From: Deltaproteobacteria bacterium
Lineage (GTDB): Bacteria > Desulfobacterota > GWC2-55-46
Assembly (NCBI GenBank): GCA_016234955.1
Contig: JACRNN010000227.1
Coordinates: forward strand, 1 to 11,623
DNA length: 11,623 nucleotides
Reading direction: 5' to 3'
This document shows, piece after piece, positions 5,044 to 11,623 of this stretch. The stretch's first letter is position 1, and every line of letters starts with the position of its first letter. A program made the translations under genes and the position numbers. Under the pieces are notes generated by a model. The model was given only the letters and a program-made list of their open reading frames with translations. It was not told the DNA's origin and searched no databases.

Positions 5044-6939
5044 CTACCGGCCCAGGGCCGCGTTATTCTCCTTGATGAGGCCGATGGAGGCGTTCAGCTC
5101 GGGGATGAACTTGACGCACATCTCCTCTATCTTACCGTAAGAGCTCAATACGTGATTCAGCTCTTGCTCGAATGCCTCGGGGCTGTTTTCATCGTACTCC
5201 CCCCTCTGGTGCTCCTTCAGCTCGCACGTAAGGCCGGTGACGGTCTCCCATATGAAGTTCGCTTTGTCGGTCTTTTTAAACAACTCTTCTTCAAGCCGCC
5301 TTATCTTATCGACGTGTTTCTTAAGCTCCAGGGTCAACCCATTGTCCTTGAAGCTCTTTTGCGCGGCCCTGGCCTCTTTCCGTATCCGGGCGGATAAATT
5401 TTTAATCTCCCTAACCCCGCCGCAGAGCTCCTCAAAGGACGAAAGAAGGGCCGGGAGGTCCGGCGGCCTGCGTCTATTCACGGCCTCTTCCATGATATCG
5501 TCCACGTTGACCTGGCCGCGGACGTATTTATCAATGGCCTCTTTCAGGGGTATATGGTCCATGCCCTCTATGAACGCCCCGCCCTCGGTGGAGTTGATGA
5601 CCTTGAGCCCCTTGGGACCCTCCTTCTTCAGATATCCCATGTAGCTCTCGAACCACTGGTGGAAGGTGACCCAGTCGTACTTGCTCGCCACCGGCTTTCC
5701 GTCAAGGCCCTTGAGCCAGAGGAGCTGATGGGTCCCCGTTATCTTCTCAGGCGCCGTCACGTACTCTTCCTCGGTGACGACCTGGCCGCCGGCCGCGTCT
5801 ATCCTTATCTTCTGCTCGCCGTAGACCCCTCCTCCGACGTGGGTGGCGCCATCTCCGAATGCGAGGTCCTGCCCGACGAATATTATCGGGTCGCACCCGA
5901 ACATCACCCCCATGTCGAGGGCGGTGGTCGTCACGCTCCCGCCGGTCGAAGCGAAATAGGAACAGCCCCAGAGGTACGCCTGGGCTATGCTCAATGTAAC
6001 GTAACCGTTGAAGAAAGTGAACTTGCCGAGCATGTCTCTATCGAACATGGCGGGGTGTGAGACCTCGGCGAGGACGAGCCTGGTCTTTTTGTCCTCAACG
6101 CCGTAAGTGAAGTACTCCGGCAGGTCTATCCTCTCGGCGGCTATCACGAGGTCCGGTATCACGCCCATCCCGACCAACGGGAGGTATGCCGTTATGGCGG
6201 CCATTATCAACGCCTTGCCCTTCAACTCCCTCAAAAGTTGTCCGTTCTTTTTGAGAGAAGGCCCGGCCCCGGCTATGACCATCGGCACATCCCTGAAGGA
6301 ATTCCTCAACGTGTCTATGGGCGGGTATTTGACGAAGCTCCCGATGTTCCTGAAGTAGTTCTCTATCCAGCCCAGGCGCGAGGTGATGTTGGTCTTTATG
6401 GCGACCTTGTTCGTGATATGGGCGTTTTGCACCCTGTTCGTCAGGTCGGATAGCTCTCCGGGAAAGCTCAGCCCGTAGGGGGTCAGGTGATAGCAGACGA
6501 GGTTATCGAACCCGTCCACGTGGCCCCTCACCGCGTTTATCACCGACGGGATATCGACGCACAGGAAGACGTTTTCAAGGAGGTACGCCGCTGAAAGGTC
6601 TATCTTTTGAAGCACTGAGGCGAGGACTTCGATGGACGGCTCGTATACTATTATCTTCTCCTTTTTTCCCTCGATGAGCGTCCTCAGGAGATATCCGCAC
6701 CCCTGGCCGAAAAGTATCACCCAGTCTGGCTTCCTGTGGAGTATCTCGCCGGCCTGTATGGAGGCCTCCCTCCACGGGTCGTAACGGCTGTGGAAGTACC
6801 TGCCTGAGCGCCTGAACGTAAACTCCCCGCTCCCGGTGGACTCGAGCTCAACGGGACCTCTATCGAGGGAGAGGAGCCTCTCGGCAAGGACGCGGTCCTT
6901 GCCCGCTATGGCATCACAGTTTGCCTTAAATATATCCAT
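5044..6939 (-). CDS. maf: Motility accessory factor (Maf), DUF115/MptE-like flagellin glycosyltransferase
   Basis: Maf proteins attach nonulosonic acids (pseudaminic or legionaminic type) to flagellin Ser/Thr residues in the cytoplasm before export. At 631 residues the length is typical. The central DUF115 domain spans about residues 215-465: IAGAGPSLKKNGQLL (223-236) is the Gly-rich nucleotide-sugar motif, then GVIPDLVIAAER, TGGSVTTTALDMGVMFGCDP (332-351), FVGQDLAFGDGATHVGG (354-370) and INSTEGGAFIEGM (448-460). The N-terminal region (about 1-200) includes WVILFGQGCGYLLRTL and IIVYEPSIEVL, as in other Mafs. The C-terminal 150 residues are helical, probably coiled coil. The ATG at 6939 has AAGGTGG close upstream. 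It is followed by the unnamed 196-residue gene and then flagellin. The sugar it transfers cannot be read from the sequence, and no neuB/pseI-type synthase is in view. Confidence 0.93.
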   Translation of the reverse strand: MDIFKANCDAIAGKDRVLAERLLSLDRGPVELESTGSGEFTFRRSGRYFHSRYDPWREASIQAGEILHRKPDWVILFGQGCGYLLRTLIEGKKEKIIVYEPSIEVLASVLQKIDLSAAYLLENVFLCVDIPSVINAVRGHVDGFDNLVCYHLTPYGLSFPGELSDLTNRVQNAHITNKVAIKTNITSRLGWIENYFRNIGSFVKYPPIDTLRNSFRDVPMVIAGAGPSLKKNGQLLRELKGKALIMAAITAYLPLVGMGVIPDLVIAAERIDLPEYFTYGVEDKKTRLVLAEVSHPAMFDRDMLGKFTFFNGYVTLSIAQAYLWGCSYFASTGGSVTTTALDMGVMFGCDPIIFVGQDLAFGDGATHVGGGVYGEQKIRIDAAGGQVVTEEEYVTAPEKITGTHQLLWLKGLDGKPVASKYDWVTFHQWFESYMGYLKKEGPKGLKVINSTEGGAFIEGMDHIPLKEAIDKYVRGQVNVDDIMEEAVNRRRPPDLPALLSSFEELCGGVREIKNLSARIRKEARAAQKSFKDNGLTLELKKHVDKIRRLEEELFKKTDKANFIWETVTGLTCELKEHQRGEYDENSPEAFEQELNHVLSSYGKIEEMCVKFIPELNASIGLIKENNAALGR

Positions 6940-6960
6940 AAACCACCTTATTTATTTTTT

Positions 6961-7195
6961 AACGTTCTGAAACCTCGGAGACCTTTGAGCCGAGGGAGGT
7001 TTTTAGCGTTCTGAAACCCCGGAGACCTTTGAGCCGAGGGAGGTTTCACTTCAGGCTGCCTCTAAAAATCAGTTTTTTAGTTTCTGAAGCCTCGGTGGCT
7101 CCCATGCCAATGAGGGTTCATCTTTTCTGAGGTCGAGGCAGGGGCGAGTGAAACCTCTCAGGGCTGAAGGCCCAAGGGGTTTCAGAACGCTAAAA
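6961..7195. repeat. Cluster of REP-like palindromic modules with perfect 20-base inverted repeat
   Basis: This fills most of the 315-base gap between the GH57-like gene and maf. Two 44-base tandem copies (6961-7004, 7005-7048) read on the minus strand as module AGTGAAACCTC-N21-GGTTTCAGAACGCT. A decayed copy lies at about 7078-7122, and one in opposite orientation at 7147-7191. TTTTAGCGTTCTGAAACCCC at 7001-7020 and its exact reverse complement at 7176-7195 are 155 bases apart, and a second 10-base pair (7041-7050 with 7147-7156) extends the symmetry. Each module also folds by itself: CTCGG/CCGAG in the first copy, GGGC/GCCC in the inverted one. Bases 7196-7254 are AT-rich, with a GCATATATGC palindrome and, on the minus strand, a following T-rich run, perhaps a weak terminator. 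I see no clear maf promoter. Confidence 0.85.
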
Positions 7196-7254
7196 TAAAA
7201 AGCGGAGCATATATGCGAATATGTGAGCATTTTATTTTCGCCCCAACAAAGAGA

Positions 7255-9291
7255 TCAGGAAAAAGAGCTCCATGCGGTGTCGTCCACCTCGCCAAGGGAG
7301 TGGTAGAGCCTCAGGAAGAAGGTCTCTTCAGGTCCGACCCCCATGAACCTGACCATCGGCACGGAGAAGAGCCTCGATTTGTCGGATGAGAACTCTATCG
7401 CCCTGGAGGCGTCGCCTATCCTGACCCAACCCTCGGTAGCGCCCAGACAGCTCGACGCCGAGACGGACTGGCTTACGGGCTCGTCATGGCTTATCTCATG
7501 GCCCTTGAGATAAAACCTCTCAACGTCAAGGCCGCCGTTGACGGTCTCGATCCACAGGCTGTCGATATCGAAGCCCTCCGGCATCACTGTGAATATGCCG
7601 AGCCTCAGGGAAGACGCCAGCAAGCCGTTTACCTTGAGCCTGTACGAAACCCTTATCTCAGGGGTTGCCTTGAAGACCTCGTAGCTCTTCCAGAGCGTGC
7701 CTATATCGAGCGGTATGCGGACGGCCACGATTACCGACTCTGAAGTCTCGGTAACGACCGGCTCGACGTCTCTCATGTCCGTAGTCTTCCTGCCGTCCCT
7801 TGCCACGTGTATGAGGTGGCCTGTGAAAAAATCGGCCCCGAGGCTTATGTCGTCGTAATAGCCGTGGGCAAGGGTGCCTATCAGCGGACGCTTCGATACT
7901 GCCGGGAAAACGGCGGACCTTATGGCGCATCCCTTGTTCGTCAGGAACTCGATATCGACCTGTCCGGTAGAGACCGAGAGCGTGTGGACGCCCCTTTTTA
8001 TAACGGCGCTATTTACATCAGCCGCCCCCGCGGACTCGCGCGCCGCGCGCCCGGCCGGGTGCGCGGACAGAGTGGCGGCAAAGGACTTCAATAACTCACA
8101 TCCTTTATCAATATTGATTTCTAACTTATTGTTTTTCCGGTGCTTATTCAGTGACAGTTTTTCAAGTAAGCGTTCCGTCTCTATCGTAAGCCAACCCATC
8201 CTGTTCTGGAAGTAGAGGAACTTCTCGTCAATCGTATTCGTCCTGAAATCGCTCCCCCAGAGGTCGCAAAGCGTCTCTTTGAAGACTCGCATGGCCTCCT
8301 CATCCACACTCCCCCCCTCGGCAAGCCTTCTTATGTTATCGTACGCCCTGTAGCACTCGGAATTGAGGTGCACGCTGTCCCTGCCGGCTACGGCCCACCG
8401 TGCCGGGTTGTACTTCTCCTGTTTTTTGCATACCACCGGGGTCTCGACGGATTCGAGGCTTATCCTGTTGAACGCGTTGGCATGGCCCTTGAAGCCCTCT
8501 ATGACCGCGGATGGCGGCGCTATCCCGATATCCGCGTTCGAGGCGATCTTTCCGAGAAGCTCGGCCATGAACGCGTATTCGTTGGACGGAGCAACGTCCT
8601 GGCCGGGTCTGTAATCAAAGACCTCGGCGTCGTTCGTATAGAGGCCGAACGCCCTCTGTTCGCCCCCGTCGATATGCGAGGACAGGTAGTCGAGATACTC
8701 CTCTGTCGTAATCTCCCTGTGTATGCACCTCTGGAACTTCTGGAAGGCTATGGAGTGGCTCCAGAGGACGTTTATCTCGCCCTTTATGCCAATCGCCCTC
8801 TGCGGGTAGTACTTGTACTCCCTCGGATACCGGTTGTGCTGGAAGGAATTGTCCCAGTCCATGATTATAGTCTCGTAGCCCGCCTCCCTGTATATGTCCG
8901 GCAGGCCCCTGGAGTACGTCTGCTCATTGACAAGGGCGATCCCCGGCCTCCTGCCCAGGAGCCTCTCGTACCACCTGTTGCCCGCCTCGAGGTTCCACCT
9001 GTTGACCTCGGCCGGGATGAGCGGGAATATGGCTTGGGAATACCCGGAGCCGATGAACTCGCACCTGCCCTCGTCCCAGAGCCTCTTTAGCCTCTCCACG
9101 AACGCCGGGTCTATCGCGTTGGCGGCCTTCAATGTCCACGCCGACATCTCTATACCGAGCGGATGGCCGGCCTCGCACAGCCTGAGAATCGGCCTGTAGC
9201 ACCTCTCGATGACCGAGCGATAGTCCGCCTCCGGGATCGATGAAAACGCGAGGTTGCAATGGAATACGCTGTATAGTTTGAGTGACGGCAA
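7255..9291 (-). CDS. Glycoside hydrolase family 57-like protein
   Basis: This is a 678-residue protein with a GH57-like catalytic half and a beta-rich C-terminal half (about 430-670). The N-terminus YSVFHCNLAFSSI corresponds to the first GH57 region. GIALVNEQTYSRGLPDIYREAGY (117-139) places Glu123 where GH57 enzymes have the nucleophile. FGLYTNDAEVFDYRPG (215-230) places Asp221 at the general acid/base. The first region lacks the usual His-x-His-Gln-Pro (only His11 remains), so this is a divergent subgroup, and activity on an alpha-glucan is not certain. There is no signal peptide, so it is probably cytoplasmic. Bases about 8090-8175, coding for residues near 376-402, are strikingly AT-rich and fall at the domain junction. 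The start is TTG at 9291 with GAGG eight bases upstream; the N-terminal motif begins at once, which supports it. The gene follows the ATP-grasp gene by 25 bases. Confidence 0.8.
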   Translation of the reverse strand: MPSLKLYSVFHCNLAFSSIPEADYRSVIERCYRPILRLCEAGHPLGIEMSAWTLKAANAIDPAFVERLKRLWDEGRCEFIGSGYSQAIFPLIPAEVNRWNLEAGNRWYERLLGRRPGIALVNEQTYSRGLPDIYREAGYETIIMDWDNSFQHNRYPREYKYYPQRAIGIKGEINVLWSHSIAFQKFQRCIHREITTEEYLDYLSSHIDGGEQRAFGLYTNDAEVFDYRPGQDVAPSNEYAFMAELLGKIASNADIGIAPPSAVIEGFKGHANAFNRISLESVETPVVCKKQEKYNPARWAVAGRDSVHLNSECYRAYDNIRRLAEGGSVDEEAMRVFKETLCDLWGSDFRTNTIDEKFLYFQNRMGWLTIETERLLEKLSLNKHRKNNKLEINIDKGCELLKSFAATLSAHPAGRAARESAGAADVNSAVIKRGVHTLSVSTGQVDIEFLTNKGCAIRSAVFPAVSKRPLIGTLAHGYYDDISLGADFFTGHLIHVARDGRKTTDMRDVEPVVTETSESVIVAVRIPLDIGTLWKSYEVFKATPEIRVSYRLKVNGLLASSLRLGIFTVMPEGFDIDSLWIETVNGGLDVERFYLKGHEISHDEPVSQSVSASSCLGATEGWVRIGDASRAIEFSSDKSRLFSVPMVRFMGVGPEETFFLRLYHSLGEVDDTAWSSFS

Positions 9292-9316
9292 TGGAGTTAC
9301 CTCAAAAAAACTCTAT

Positions 9317-10555
9317 TCAGACCGAGACCCCTTCCGCGGGCCCGGTCTCTATGACTATCTCCCTGACGGCCTCCTCGGCCCTTTCAACCGCCTCCACGCG
9401 GGTCTCGCCCTTTGTTATGACGAAGCCCGCCCTCCTGGTGTGGTTCGTGACCGGGCCTATGACGTCGCCCGCCTTTACGAAAAACCCTATCCTGTGCACC
9501 CACGGGGCCCCGTTGAACATCTCAAGGTTCCTTATGTCCACGACCCTTCCGGGCCTGGGGAAGAAGTACCGTATGGCCACCCCTTGCCAGTACCTGGGCG
9601 TAAGGTCCTCTCCCCTCACCTCTTCTCCGAGCGCGATCCTTATGGCCGCCCCTACGAGGTCAACGCCCGTGGCAAGCGGTATCTGGTCTGTCGAGAACCA
9701 GCCCCCTGATAGCCGGGCCGCCACCTCTATGACCATAGGGCCCCTTCTGGAGAGCACCATGTCCCCTTTTACTATCCCGTTTTTTATCCCGATGGCCCTG
9801 CCCGCGTCCTCGGCCATGCGCGACACGCTCCGCCTCTCCTCATCTGTCAGCACCGAGGGCTGTTGCCCGCCGTTCTCTATCATGTACGGGGCGAACGCGT
9901 CGATAAGCTCGTAGTTCCGGTCGGTGAACCCGGGGGTGTATCCCCTGTCCCCCATCAGGACCGATTCAGTGCTTATCTGCGGCCCTTCTATGTACTCCTC
10001 CACCATGACCCTTTTTCCCGGCGAGCAGGCGATGGAATGGCCGAAGGCCCACTCCGGGTCCACGGTTGAGTCGAGCCTCAAGACACCCCTTGCGCCCCTG
10101 CTGTCAACGGGCTTTATGACGAGAGGGAGGCCCCTTTCCTTTATGATGCTCTTCAGTTGCGCCACGGATTCAACGGCGCTGAACCACGGCGCCGGTATAT
10201 TCGATTCGACAAACCGCCTCTTCATGGCGAGCTTGTCAGAGGCCAGGGCCGCGGTCTCTACCGTTATCCCCGGAAGCCCGAGCGAGGAGGCTACCGTCGC
10301 AACCGTCACCGGCACGTCTGAGGCGATGGATATGACGCCGTTGACAGGCCGGTTCTCCCTGCTGTACTCAAGGGCCGCCTTCGCCGTAGCCGCGGCGTCA
10401 TAGGTGGACGCTATGACCCTGTCATCCGCGAACGCGAAGCCGGGGGCTTCCGCGTCCATGTCGCTTACGACCACGCGCAGGCCCATCTCCTTCGCCCTCT
10501 TTATCCCGGGCACTGCCTCCACACCGCCGCTCACTATCCAGAGGGTCTTATCCAA
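9317..10555 (-). CDS. ATP-grasp carboxylate ligase
   Basis: ATP-grasp enzymes join a carboxylate to an amine or thiol through an acyl phosphate. The 412 residues show the full layout: a pre-ATP-grasp Rossmann-like domain (LWIVSGGVEAVPGIKRAKEMGLRVVVSDMD, 5-34; ADDRVIASTYD), then LVIKPVDSRGARGV (145-158) with Lys148 and the Gly loop for ATP, VEEYIEGPQIS (185-195), GIVKGDMVLSRRGPMVIEVAARLSGG (260-285) with the metal-binding Glu and Arg, and a C-terminal domain. The usual Asn of E-x-N-x-R is Ala, as in some carnosine-synthase-like ATP-grasp groups. The substrate is unknown. The start appears to be a TTG at 10555 overlapping the stop of the SDR gene, so translation may be coupled; the core motif begins four codons later, leaving little room for another start. 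With its neighbours it could modify a sugar or a sugar-linked amino acid. Confidence 0.88.
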   Translation of the reverse strand: MDKTLWIVSGGVEAVPGIKRAKEMGLRVVVSDMDAEAPGFAFADDRVIASTYDAAATAKAALEYSRENRPVNGVISIASDVPVTVATVASSLGLPGITVETAALASDKLAMKRRFVESNIPAPWFSAVESVAQLKSIIKERGLPLVIKPVDSRGARGVLRLDSTVDPEWAFGHSIACSPGKRVMVEEYIEGPQISTESVLMGDRGYTPGFTDRNYELIDAFAPYMIENGGQQPSVLTDEERRSVSRMAEDAGRAIGIKNGIVKGDMVLSRRGPMVIEVAARLSGGWFSTDQIPLATGVDLVGAAIRIALGEEVRGEDLTPRYWQGVAIRYFFPRPGRVVDIRNLEMFNGAPWVHRIGFFVKAGDVIGPVTNHTRRAGFVITKGETRVEAVERAEEAVREIVIETGPAEGVSV

Positions 10556-11303
10556 AGTACATGCCGCCGTTCACGTTTATAGTCTGTCCTGTTATCGACC
10601 CGGCCCTGTCCGACGCTAAAAAACATACTGCGTCAGCCACCTCCCCGCACGTTGATATCCTGCCTATGGGGATGTTCTTGACCTTCTCCAGCCCGGCTTG
10701 CGACTTTAGCTCCCTGGCCGTCATATCGGTATCCACAAGGCCGGGGGCCACGGCGTTGGCGGTTATGCCGTTCCTCCCGTATACCTTTGCGAGCGACCTT
10801 GTAAGCCCTATGAGCCCGGCCTTGGACACGGCGTAGTGTACCTGGTTGACCCCGCCCCACTGTCCCCCGATGGAAGTTATGTTTATAATCCTGCCCCACC
10901 CCTTCCGCACCATGTCGGACAGGACCTCCTGCGAGCAGGCGAATGCGCCCCTCAGGTTCACCCCCATCACACGGTCCCAGTCCCTGTCGGTTATATCCTC
11001 GAATGGCTTCTCCTGCGCCATCGCCGCGTTGTTGACGAGTATATCTATAGGGCCGACGGCGCTCCTAACCTCTCCGATGACGCGCCTTACGCTCTCCCTA
11101 TCCTCACCCTTCATACAATATGCGGCGGCGGCCCCGCCCGTTGCGGATATCTCTCCGACCACGCCGTCGGCAAGGGACTTGTTCGAGTTGTAGGTGAGGG
11201 CTACAAAGACGCCGTCCCTTGAGAGGGCCACGGCTATGGCCCTGCCTATGCCCCTGCTCCCGCCCGTTACGAGGGCGACTCTCCTGCCGGTCTTGGAGTT
11301 CAT
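10548..11303 (-). CDS. Short-chain dehydrogenase/reductase, FabG-like
   Basis: This is a classical SDR of 251 residues, the usual length. The NAD(P)-binding motif TGGSRGIG is at 13-20, NNAA at 91-94, and the catalytic tetrad Asn116 (GVNLRG), Ser144 (NITSIGG), Tyr157 and Lys161 (YAVSK) is complete. The end, ITGQTINVNGGMYFG, is of the 3-oxoacyl-ACP reductase type. Arg17 after the Gly/Ser suggests NADPH use. FabG itself is possible, but the neighbours (a TPP enzyme, an ATP-grasp ligase and a GH57-like protein, rather than acpP, fabD or fabF) point to a ketone reduction in sugar or secondary metabolism. The ATG at 11303 has AAGG about 10 bases upstream and lies 12 bases after the stop of the TPP gene. 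The exact substrate is not predictable. Confidence 0.93.
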   Translation of the reverse strand: MNSKTGRRVALVTGGSRGIGRAIAVALSRDGVFVALTYNSNKSLADGVVGEISATGGAAAAYCMKGEDRESVRRVIGEVRSAVGPIDILVNNAAMAQEKPFEDITDRDWDRVMGVNLRGAFACSQEVLSDMVRKGWGRIINITSIGGQWGGVNQVHYAVSKAGLIGLTRSLAKVYGRNGITANAVAPGLVDTDMTARELKSQAGLEKVKNIPIGRISTCGEVADAVCFLASDRAGSITGQTINVNGGMYFG

Positions 11304-11315
11304 AACGAGCGCCTT

Positions 11316-11623
11316 CTATTTTGCATAAGGCCACATCCTGTCTATGGTCTGCCCGGCCAGCAGCATGGGCGAGATATCCTCTTTATAATCCACGATGCAG
11401 TTGACGAGCGCCGGGCCATTATATTCGATGGCCGCCTTTGCCGCGGGCTCAAGGTCCCGCGGCCTATCGACCGTGAAGGACTTTATGCCGTAGGCCTTTG
11501 CTATGGCCGCGAAGTCCGGGTTCTTCTTGTTCCCGGTCGTCGGGTCCGTCTTCCAGTTGAAGAGCTGGAACTGGGAGACGAGGGCGAGCCTCGAATTGTC
11601 GAGGACGAATATCTTTACGGGGG
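11316..11623 (-). CDS. Thiamine-diphosphate enzyme, acetolactate synthase-like (C-terminal part)
   Basis: These are the last 102 residues of a protein that begins beyond the right edge. The segment KIFVLDNSRLALVSQFQLFN, then NPDFAAIAKAYGIKSFTVDRP, then GPALVNCIVDYKEDISPML corresponds to the end of the TPP-binding C-terminal domain of IlvB-type enzymes (compare V-x-N-N-x2-LGMV-x-Q-WQ and PDF-x2-[LI]A-x-AYG). These enzymes decarboxylate a 2-oxo acid and pass the two-carbon unit to an acceptor. Besides acetolactate synthase, the same fold serves in branched-sugar formation in some lipopolysaccharide clusters. The gene ends DRMWPYAK with TAG, 12 bases before the SDR start. Its neighbours do not include ilvN or ilvC, which argues against simple valine synthesis. 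The TPP-binding GDG motif would lie outside the window. Confidence 0.85.
   Translation of the reverse strand, partial: PVKIFVLDNSRLALVSQFQLFNWKTDPTTGNKKNPDFAAIAKAYGIKSFTVDRPRDLEPAAKAAIEYNGPALVNCIVDYKEDISPMLLAGQTIDRMWPYAK

Noticed and set aside
5554..6060. A 168-codon plus-strand frame opposite maf
   Set aside because: It is antisense to the conserved DUF115 motifs, with no ribosome-binding site or domain pattern.
8368..9090. A 240-codon open frame on the plus strand opposite the GH57-like gene
   Set aside because: It is a shadow of the real gene caused by GC-rich codon use. The minus frame has clear family motifs and this one has none.
11316..11623. Calling the partial TPP gene ilvB for branched-chain amino acid synthesis
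   Set aside because: Only the last 102 residues are visible and the neighbours are not ilvN or ilvC, so a specific symbol is not supported.

Overview
The window holds a flagellar filament gene cluster followed, in the upstream direction, by a carbohydrate-metabolism or flagellar-glycosylation gene set. All eleven recognised genes lie on the minus strand, so they read from right to left. GC content is clearly above 50%. Isoleucine ATA and arginine AGG codons are common, and Shine-Dalgarno sequences are strong. The flagellin - flaG - fliD - fliS - fliT order, a DUF115/Maf glycosyltransferase and intergenic palindromic repeats fit a flagellated Gram-negative bacterium of a deep or uncultured lineage (Desulfobacterota- or Nitrospirota-like). 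That taxonomic guess is weak; no marker gene is present.

Reading with transcription, the right end (11623 to 7255) carries four closely packed genes: the C-terminus of a thiamine-diphosphate enzyme of the acetolactate synthase type, a FabG-like short-chain dehydrogenase, an ATP-grasp ligase, and a 678-residue glycoside hydrolase family 57-like protein. Gaps are 25 bases or less and one junction overlaps, so this looks like one operon. A 315-base intergenic region (6940-7254) follows. It is filled with REP-like palindromic modules, including a perfect 20-base inverted repeat.

Next come a 631-residue Maf-type glycosyltransferase and a 196-residue protein I cannot name. They are followed by a consensus-perfect sigma-28 promoter and a flagellin leader of about 120 bases, which carries a hairpin that looks like a CsrA binding site. 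Then come a compact 275-residue flagellin, flaG, fliD (filament cap), fliS (flagellin chaperone) and a fliT-like gene. A second sigma-28 promoter drives a 67-residue protein that resembles only the N-terminal half of FlgM. Its stop codon directly abuts another pair of the palindromic modules. The left edge holds the N-terminus of a response regulator.

Together the genes encode the filament subunit, its cap, its export chaperones and the enzyme that probably glycosylates the subunit, and probably part of a sugar-precursor pathway. Transcriptional control is by sigma-28. The leader sequence suggests post-transcriptional control by CsrA, although csrA and fliW are not in view. The least explained parts are the structured repeat family, the unnamed gene between maf and flagellin, the short FlgM-like gene, and the function of the TPP/SDR/ATP-grasp/GH57-like operon.
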